Source: Chitinophagaceae bacterium UBA1946 (GTDB taxonomy: Bacteria; Bacteroidota; Bacteroidia; Chitinophagales; Chitinophagaceae). From it: a stretch of DNA of 57,676 nucleotides. The notes beneath the pieces were generated by a model, which saw only the letters and a program-made list of their open reading frames with translations, did no database searches and had not been told where the DNA came from. How positions within the stretch are numbered: position 1 is the first letter of the stretch; every line of letters starts with the position of its first letter. Shown here piece after piece: positions 52,577 through 57,676 of the stretch. The DNA lies in assembly GCA_002336815.1 (NCBI GenBank), contig DDEU01000067.1:1-57676 (forward strand). The letters run 5' to 3'. A program made the position numbers and the translations under genes.

Positions 52577-54367
52577 ATGAACCTCAACTCAAGATTGTTT
52601 GATTGCCTAGGGTACCAGTTGGATAAATTTCCAAAGCCGGATATGCTCAATGCTAAAATAGATGGGCAATGGACTGCTTTCAGCACAAGAGATGTTAAAG
52701 AAGCGGTGGATAGTTTGAGTGCAGGATTACTGGCACTTGGCATCAGTGGTAATGACATGACGGTGGAAAAACAGGACAAGGTCGCCCTCATCAGCAGGAA
52801 CTGCCCTGAGTGGCTGATACTGGACATGGCCTGCCAGCAGGTAGGTGCCCTGCTTTGCCCTATCTATCCCACTACCAATATCAACGAGCTTGAATTTATA
52901 TTTAACGATGCCGGGGTAAAGATGGCTTTTATAAGCGGTGACGATATTTTAGCCAAAGTAGACAATATCAAAAGCCGTGTACCAACGCTGGAAAAAATTT
53001 ATTCATTCGATGAACTGCCGGGTGCTGTGCACTGGAAAAATATATCTTCATTGTCAACACCGGAATATGTGGCAAAACTGGAGCTGGTAAAAAAATCGAT
53101 ACAGCCCGAACATTGCGCAACCATTATCTACACTTCCGGTACTACCGGGTTTCCCAAAGGTGTAATGTTGAGCCACCGGAACATTGTGAGCAACGTAATT
53201 AACTCCTGCGATAGTTTTCCTTTCGAAGAAAAGGTTGCCTGGCGGTCGCTGAGCTTTTTGCCGCTCAATCATATTTTTGAAAGAATGGTGTCTTATATCT
53301 ACATGCGGAGTGGCATTTCTATTTTTTACGCAGAAAGTCTTGATAGCATTGCTGAAAACCTGAAAGAAGTAAAACCGCAATTGTTTTGCACAGTGCCAAG
53401 ATTACTTGAAAAAGTATACGAGAAGATCATGGCAAAGGGTACAGAACTAACAGGGGTAAAACGAAAGCTGTTTGATTGGGCGATCGATTTGGGCAACGGG
53501 TACGACAATCTTAAGAGCAAAGGTTTGGCGTACGATCTTAAACTGGCCATCGCCAATAAACTGATCTTTAGTAAATGGAGGGAGGCATTGGGCAACAATA
53601 TAGAATTGATCATTACCGGCGGAGCAGCCTGCCAGGTACGGTTGATCAGGCTTTTCACTGCTGCCAGGATCCCGATTTATGAAGGTTACGGACCTACAGA
53701 AAACAGCCCTGTGATAAGTGTAAATTGTAAGTATAAAGGAGGAACAAAATTTGGTACGGTAGGTCCTGTGCTGAAAGGACAGGAAGTAAAACTCGAGCCA
53801 GATGGAGAGATCTGTGTAAAAGGCCCCAGCGTGATGATGGGCTACTACAAAAGACCGGAGCTTACTGCAGAAACAATCATTGATGGCTGGTTACATACCG
53901 GCGATATCGGTATTTTTGAAGATGGTCAATACCTGAAAATAACTGACCGCAAAAAAGAGTTGTTTAAAACCAGCGGGGGAAAATATGTGGCGCCACAGCC
54001 CATCGAAAATAAAATGAAAGAGTCGCCCTTTGTGGAGCAGATGATGGTAGTGGGGGCAGAAGAAAAATTTGTAGGCGCACTGATCGTTCCAAGTATTCCT
54101 AACTTAAAAGAATGGATGCGGCAGAAAAACCTTCCGTTTGTTACCAGGGAAGATGCGGTAAACAACCCCGAAGTGCTGCAGTTATACAAAGAACTGGTTG
54201 ACAGCTTTAATAGATTTTTTAATCATGTAGAGCAAATAAAACGCTTCGAATTACTGCCCGACGAATGGACGATCGAAAGCGGCGAGCTTACACCCACACT
54301 CAAGCTGAAACGAAAAGTGATCATGGAAAAATACAAAGCTGTGTACGACCGGATCTACCGGCATTGA
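52577..54367 (+). CDS. Long-chain fatty acid--CoA ligase (AMP-forming)
   Basis: A 596-residue ANL-superfamily enzyme, start ATG 52577 (MNLNSRLFDCLGYQLDKFPK). It activates fatty acids to acyl-AMP and then acyl-CoA. Seen: the P-loop IIYTSGTTGFPKGVMLSH (near 191-208), YEGYGPTENSPVIS (near 368-381), GWLHTGDIG (near 437) and the hinge ITDRKKELFKTSGGKYV (near 455-471), with the catalytic Lys expected toward the C-terminus (LKLKRKVIMEKYK). It is of the FAA1/FadD15 type. Its stop abuts that of the convergent transglycosylase gene. Confidence 0.95.
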   Translation: MNLNSRLFDCLGYQLDKFPKPDMLNAKIDGQWTAFSTRDVKEAVDSLSAGLLALGISGNDMTVEKQDKVALISRNCPEWLILDMACQQVGALLCPIYPTTNINELEFIFNDAGVKMAFISGDDILAKVDNIKSRVPTLEKIYSFDELPGAVHWKNISSLSTPEYVAKLELVKKSIQPEHCATIIYTSGTTGFPKGVMLSHRNIVSNVINSCDSFPFEEKVAWRSLSFLPLNHIFERMVSYIYMRSGISIFYAESLDSIAENLKEVKPQLFCTVPRLLEKVYEKIMAKGTELTGVKRKLFDWAIDLGNGYDNLKSKGLAYDLKLAIANKLIFSKWREALGNNIELIITGGAACQVRLIRLFTAARIPIYEGYGPTENSPVISVNCKYKGGTKFGTVGPVLKGQEVKLEPDGEICVKGPSVMMGYYKRPELTAETIIDGWLHTGDIGIFEDGQYLKITDRKKELFKTSGGKYVAPQPIENKMKESPFVEQMMVVGAEEKFVGALIVPSIPNLKEWMRQKNLPFVTREDAVNNPEVLQLYKELVDSFNRFFNHVEQIKRFELLPDEWTIESGELTPTLKLKRKVIMEKYKAVYDRIYRH

Positions 54368-55525
54368 TCAACTGCCTCTTTTTTTAGATCTCACGGGGTA
54401 CACCGTTTTATTAACCGGTACCGTGGCCCCGCCCAGCAAAACCTGCACACATTCATTCAGGATACCGTATTTATTGGCAACAAACAGTTCCATCTTATCA
54501 GGCGGTAATTTCAATTCGTAATTTCCTGTAGAGGAAAGCATCACATCAAAATCGGGATTGTAATGATTGAAAGCGGCAATGTCCATCGACAGGTTTTTGG
54601 CGATGATCTGCGAGTTAAATTTACCACCTACGGCTAATGTTTCAACACTGGCCAGTTCTGCTTCCGTTAAATTGCCCGGCTGCTTAAAAACATTGCTGCC
54701 GTTTTCCGCATAACCTGCACCAAAGCTATTGTTGCCGGGGGTTGTTACACCACCGCCGCCCTCCATAATGTAATGCGTGGCAATAAATCTTTTTACATAG
54801 GTTCTTGATTCTTCCGGCAGGTAGTATTGAAGATTCCAGAAATTTTTACTGCCACTTTTTTTCATGGCACTGTACACCCTGCCCGGTCCGCCATTATAGG
54901 CTGCCATCACCAGTAACCAGTCGTGGAGTTGTTTGTACAGCGTGAGCAGGTACCTGGCTGCGGCATGGGTACTTTTAAAATAATCTCTTCGGTCGTCGGT
55001 AACACTGTTTACCATCAACCCAAAATTCCTTGCAGTACCCGGCATAAATTGCCAGGGTCCGCCGGCACCAACAGGGCTGGTAGCCGCCGTGCTGAGATTG
55101 GATTCTATTACCGCAATGTATTTTAGCTCCTTTGGTAAGCCGTACTGCGCCAGAACATTTTCTATCAGGTTGAAATACGGCTGCCCCCATCCTTTCATAT
55201 TGAGCAGGTATTTTGAATGGCCCTTCATGTAATCCTGGATAAACATCTCAGCATTGGGATTGATCTGGTTCACATAAGGCTGGGCAGCATTATAGCTGTA
55301 ATTGGAAAAAAGATTTTTAAAGCCATACTTCGTAACCTGGCTGAAATACTGCACTTTTTCTTTTTGGGGCAGGCTCTTCGATTTTACTACCTCGTCAATC
55401 AGTTGATCTTCCCTGCTGGTATCCTCTACGATGATGTCAGCAGGTGGTTGCTGAAGTTCAGCTTTTCCGAAAGCTGCTGTTGCCAGCAGGAGGAAGGCGA
55501 GATATGTGAGTGTAATCTTTTTCAC
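54368..55525 (-). CDS. Lytic murein transglycosylase (SLT domain, MltD-like)
   Basis: A 385-residue exported protein: signal peptide ending near AAFGKA, helical region, then the SLT fold at about 125-260. Catalytic Glu in YIAVIESNLS (near 142), GPWQFMPGTARNFGL (near 158-172) and MAAYNGGPGRVYSAMKK (near 208-224) are the three goose-type lysozyme motifs. The C-terminal 100 residues may be a degenerate LysM-like region (NYELKLPPDK). It cleaves peptidoglycan glycan strands in the periplasm. The start is GTG and overlaps the gatA stop (GTGA), so it is coupled to gatA. Confidence 0.94.
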   Translation of the reverse strand: MKKITLTYLAFLLLATAAFGKAELQQPPADIIVEDTSREDQLIDEVVKSKSLPQKEKVQYFSQVTKYGFKNLFSNYSYNAAQPYVNQINPNAEMFIQDYMKGHSKYLLNMKGWGQPYFNLIENVLAQYGLPKELKYIAVIESNLSTAATSPVGAGGPWQFMPGTARNFGLMVNSVTDDRRDYFKSTHAAARYLLTLYKQLHDWLLVMAAYNGGPGRVYSAMKKSGSKNFWNLQYYLPEESRTYVKRFIATHYIMEGGGGVTTPGNNSFGAGYAENGSNVFKQPGNLTEAELASVETLAVGGKFNSQIIAKNLSMDIAAFNHYNPDFDVMLSSTGNYELKLPPDKMELFVANKYGILNECVQVLLGGATVPVNKTVYPVRSKKRGS

Positions 55526-57030
55526 TTGAGTATGGTAGCCTGCGTTGAATATTGCTGCATCAGCAGTTCAGCCAGCTGTAATAAAGTTGATTCCGTAAAC
55601 TTATCTGTCAATAGCTGCAAACCGAAGGGCATGCCGTTGCTGTGTTTAAACAGCGGCACCGAAATGCCGGGTATGCCTGTCAGGTTGGCAAACACGGTAT
55701 AAATATCTGCGATGTACATCTCGATCGGGTCAGATGTTTTTTCGCCAATGGTAAATGCGGTAGTGGGCGCTGTTGGTAATATCAGTGCATCGTACTGGTT
55801 AAAAATGTCATCCACTTTATTTACCAGCAGGCGGCGTACCTGTTGTGCCTTGCTAAAATATGCATCATAGTACCCGGCACTCAATACAAAAGTGCCCAGC
55901 ATGATCCTTCTTTGCACTTCTTTTCCAAAGCCTTCACTGCGGTTGAGTTTATAAAAATGATCCAGGTCCTGCGGTTGTTTGGCTGTTTTATATCCATACC
56001 GGATGCCATCGTAGCGGCTGAGATTTGAACTTGCTTCTGCCGTTGTCAATACGTAATATGCCGGCACTATATAATCGAGCAGGTCAAACGGAACGGCTTC
56101 TACCGTATGACCATCATCCGTTAGTGCTTTAATGGTAGTATTGATCGCGGAAGCGATCTCCCTGTCTAATGAAGGATGCCGGATGGCTTCTTCAAAAAAG
56201 GCAATACGGAATTTTTTACCGGGTTCTTTTTCCAGCGTATAGGCAGGAACGGGATTTTGTGAAACGGTACTGTCATAATCATCGGCACCGGCAATCACTT
56301 CCAGCGTCAATGCAACATCCGGAACATTGTTGCCAAAGATGCCGATCTGGTCAAAGGAAGAAGCGTAGGCGATGAGGCCATATCTTGAAATGCGGCCATA
56401 AGAAGGTTTAAGGCCAATGATACCGCAAAAGTCTGCCGGTTGTCTTACAGATCCACCAGTATCACTGCCCAGGCTTACCATGCACAAACCTGCCTGCACT
56501 GCCACAGCACTTCCACCCGAAGATCCCCCGGGAACTTTTGTTTCATCCAATGCATTCAGCACATTGCCATAAGTGGAATTTTCATTACTGCTGCCCATGG
56601 CAAACTCATCGCAGTTACAACTCCCGATGATGATGGCCTCTTCATCCAGCAGTTTCTGAACGGCAGTGGCATTGTAAACAGATACAAAGCCTTCCAGTAT
56701 TTTGGATGCGGCCGTTACTTTATGATCCCGGCAACAGATCACATCTTTAATGGCCATTACTACACCATGCAATTTGCCCGGCACTTCGCCTGATTTTCTT
56801 TTTTCGTCCAGCAATAAGGCACGGCTCAGCGCTTCTTCTGCATAAATTTCTGTAAAGGCATTCAGGTGTTGCTGCTGCTGTATCCTTTCCAGGAAATAAT
56901 TTACTGTTGCCACACAGGTTGTATCGCCTGATGCTAACTGTGCCTGGTATGCTGAAATAGTGTCGAACAAAGTATGTAGGTTGACTATAGTAATTATAAA
57001 ACCGGCTGGAGTAAATGGTTTGAATGCCAT
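55522..57030 (-). CDS. gatA: Glutamyl/aspartyl-tRNA amidotransferase subunit A
   Basis: A 502-residue amidase that supplies ammonia from glutamine to GatB. Seen: the catalytic Lys in VVMAIKDVIC (near 93), cis-Ser in VPGGSSGGSAVAV (near 168-180) and the nucleophile Ser in GSDTGGSVRQPA (near 188-199). The first 20 residues look like an extension: the family normally starts at the position of TTG 56970 (LFDTISAYQAQLASGDT), so the true start may be there. gatB is 42 kb away in this window. Downstream it overlaps the transglycosylase gene. Confidence 0.95.
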   Translation of the reverse strand: MAFKPFTPAGFIITIVNLHTLFDTISAYQAQLASGDTTCVATVNYFLERIQQQQHLNAFTEIYAEEALSRALLLDEKRKSGEVPGKLHGVVMAIKDVICCRDHKVTAASKILEGFVSVYNATAVQKLLDEEAIIIGSCNCDEFAMGSSNENSTYGNVLNALDETKVPGGSSGGSAVAVQAGLCMVSLGSDTGGSVRQPADFCGIIGLKPSYGRISRYGLIAYASSFDQIGIFGNNVPDVALTLEVIAGADDYDSTVSQNPVPAYTLEKEPGKKFRIAFFEEAIRHPSLDREIASAINTTIKALTDDGHTVEAVPFDLLDYIVPAYYVLTTAEASSNLSRYDGIRYGYKTAKQPQDLDHFYKLNRSEGFGKEVQRRIMLGTFVLSAGYYDAYFSKAQQVRRLLVNKVDDIFNQYDALILPTAPTTAFTIGEKTSDPIEMYIADIYTVFANLTGIPGISVPLFKHSNGMPFGLQLLTDKFTESTLLQLAELLMQQYSTQATILK

Positions 57031-57064
57031 CTACTTCAGCCGTTAATTTTTTTGCCTGCAACAA

Positions 57065-57340
57065 TTATTTAGGTAACTCCTGCGCCTGTTTTTGGTTCAA
57101 TTGATCTCTCAAACGCCTGATCTCGTCGTCCTTGTCTTTTTCTTTCATGCCTTCTTCAATTTCACTCTTTACGTTACTCTTGGCATCGTTGAATTCCCTG
57201 ATGCCTTTACCAATCCCTTTCATCAATTCCGGGATCTTTTTACCCCCGAATAAAAGGATAATGGCAAGAATAATAAATATCCATTCTGTAGTGCCGGGCA
57301 TGGCCAGGAAAACAGTGAGTAAGGAGGTTGAACTTATCAT
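57065..57340 (-). CDS. tatA: Sec-independent translocase protein TatA/E family
   Basis: A 91-residue protein. One membrane helix (WIFIILAIILLFGGKKIPEL, 19-38) with the FGG hinge is followed by the amphipathic helix MKGIGKGIREFNDAKSNV and a charged tail. It forms the pore of the Tat system that exports folded proteins. A 15-residue N-terminal extension before the helix is short and acceptable. It lies 34 bp before gatA on the same strand; tatC was not seen. Confidence 0.95.
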   Translation of the reverse strand: MISSTSLLTVFLAMPGTTEWIFIILAIILLFGGKKIPELMKGIGKGIREFNDAKSNVKSEIEEGMKEKDKDDEIRRLRDQLNQKQAQELPK

Positions 57341-57438
57341 AAATAAAATTGATTAGGCGACAAAGATAAACCAATTATTCACTTAAAAATGGATTGGTTT
57401 CAACTTAAATAAGTTGGGCAAATGTTAATGTAAGTCAG

Positions 57439-57567
57439 CTACCGGATATACCTGCCGCATTTGGCTTTGCCATTGGCAGCTTCGTAGGTAGTGATGCCCC
57501 TGGAACAGGAGGAAAGAAACAGGATGGCTGCCAGCATGAACAGCAGGTAAGAGGTGTTTTTTTTCAT
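57439..57567 (-). CDS. 42-residue putative lipoprotein
   Basis: ATG 57567 to TAG 57439 encodes MKKNTSYLLFMLAAILFLSS, then a lipobox Cys (LSSC, Cys21), SRGITTYEAANGKAKCGRYI and a final Arg. The mature part is only 22 residues with one extra Cys (Cys37) in a basic context. Similar tiny lipoproteins ending in a Cys/Arg-rich tail occur in Chitinophagaceae; no function is known. It stands alone, 99 bp upstream of tatA. Confidence 0.75.
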   Translation of the reverse strand: MKKNTSYLLFMLAAILFLSSCSRGITTYEAANGKAKCGRYIR

Positions 57568-57654
57568 AATGGTACGGTTGGGTGATTAGAATAATTTTTC
57601 ATATGGGCAATAATTATTCCAAATTTACAAGCAGGAGCAATTTTTAAACGCAAA

Positions 57655-57676
57655 AAGCGGAAACATTGTCTCCGCT
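57655..57676 (-). terminator. Probable terminator of a minus-strand gene to the right
   Basis: AGCGGA and TCCGCT pair around an AACATTGTC-type loop; on the minus strand the stem is followed by TTTTT. The gene it serves lies outside the window. Confidence 0.6.

Noticed and set aside
1..57676. tRNA or rRNA genes, integrases or insertion sequences
   Set aside because: No cloverleaf-forming sequence, conserved rRNA segment or transposase/integrase motif was seen in the intergenic regions or frames by eye; no tRNA scan was run.

Overview
The window reads as a chromosomal segment of a Bacteroidota bacterium, most likely of the family Chitinophagaceae (family placement is my inference). The signs are a giant secreted protein ending in a type IX secretion (T9SS) sorting domain, the gliding genes gldE and gldD, promoters of the TTTG-N19-22-TAnnTTTG type, weak ribosome-binding sites, a TlpA-like lipoprotein of the DUF4369 type, and the 29-residue basic peptide that accompanies Bacteroidota genomes. 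I saw no tRNA or rRNA genes, no CRISPR array and no transposase or prophage genes.

Layout. 1-4.4 kb (minus): a partial lutB, a serine hydrolase and a GH3 glycosidase. The last two look like one fusion gene split by a frameshift at a nine-base homopolymer. 4.6-11.8 kb (minus): a 2,394-residue T9SS-exported multidomain protein. 12-14.7 kb (plus): gatB and a TlpA-type lipoprotein. 14.8-24.6 kb (minus): a surface-polysaccharide operon (rfbB, four-helix-bundle gene, rfbA, methyltransferase, flippase, FkbM methyltransferase, GT4, asnB, GT4). The four-helix-bundle gene is framed by inverted arrays of a 9-bp repeat. 24.7-28.1 kb (plus): an arsenic operon arsR-arsM-arsN2-acr3-arsC with a good promoter and two near-identical ArsR-type operators. 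28.2-31.8 kb: a BAX-inhibitor-like membrane protein, korA without korB, and a membrane zinc peptidase. 31.8-38.9 kb: rng, the basic peptide, a TPR protein and an HU protein (minus), divergent from mutY-ssb-gldE-gldD (plus). 38.9-40.8 kb (minus): an ECF sigma factor, a membrane protein with VPxxYF repeats (probable anti-sigma) and a periplasmic Spy-like protein. 40.9-42.3 kb: a zinc phospholipase C/nuclease-like protein and a small conserved protein. 42.5-46 kb: a sigma-54 response regulator, a lone receiver and a CHASE3 histidine kinase. 46.2-48.8 kb (plus): small envelope proteins (DUF1328, DUF5670-like, YtxH, YqjE-like, unknown) and an AI-2E-family permease. 49-54.4 kb (plus): serC, DUF1015, a TPR protein and an acyl-CoA ligase. 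54.4-57.6 kb (minus): a lytic transglycosylase, gatA, tatA and a tiny lipoprotein.

Five genes are not in a standard length-filtered view and were read directly from the sequence: partial lutB (1-1299), the 29-residue basic peptide (33502-33591), the DUF1328 protein (46208-46369), the DUF5670-like protein (46408-46581) and a 42-residue lipoprotein (57439-57567). No gene-free stretch longer than about 260 bases occurs.

The best second-look items are the four-helix-bundle element with mirrored GTTTAGNNN arrays inside the rfb operon, the GH3/serine-hydrolase frameshift on a classical slippery run, and the paired ArsR operators whose centres are 63 bp apart.
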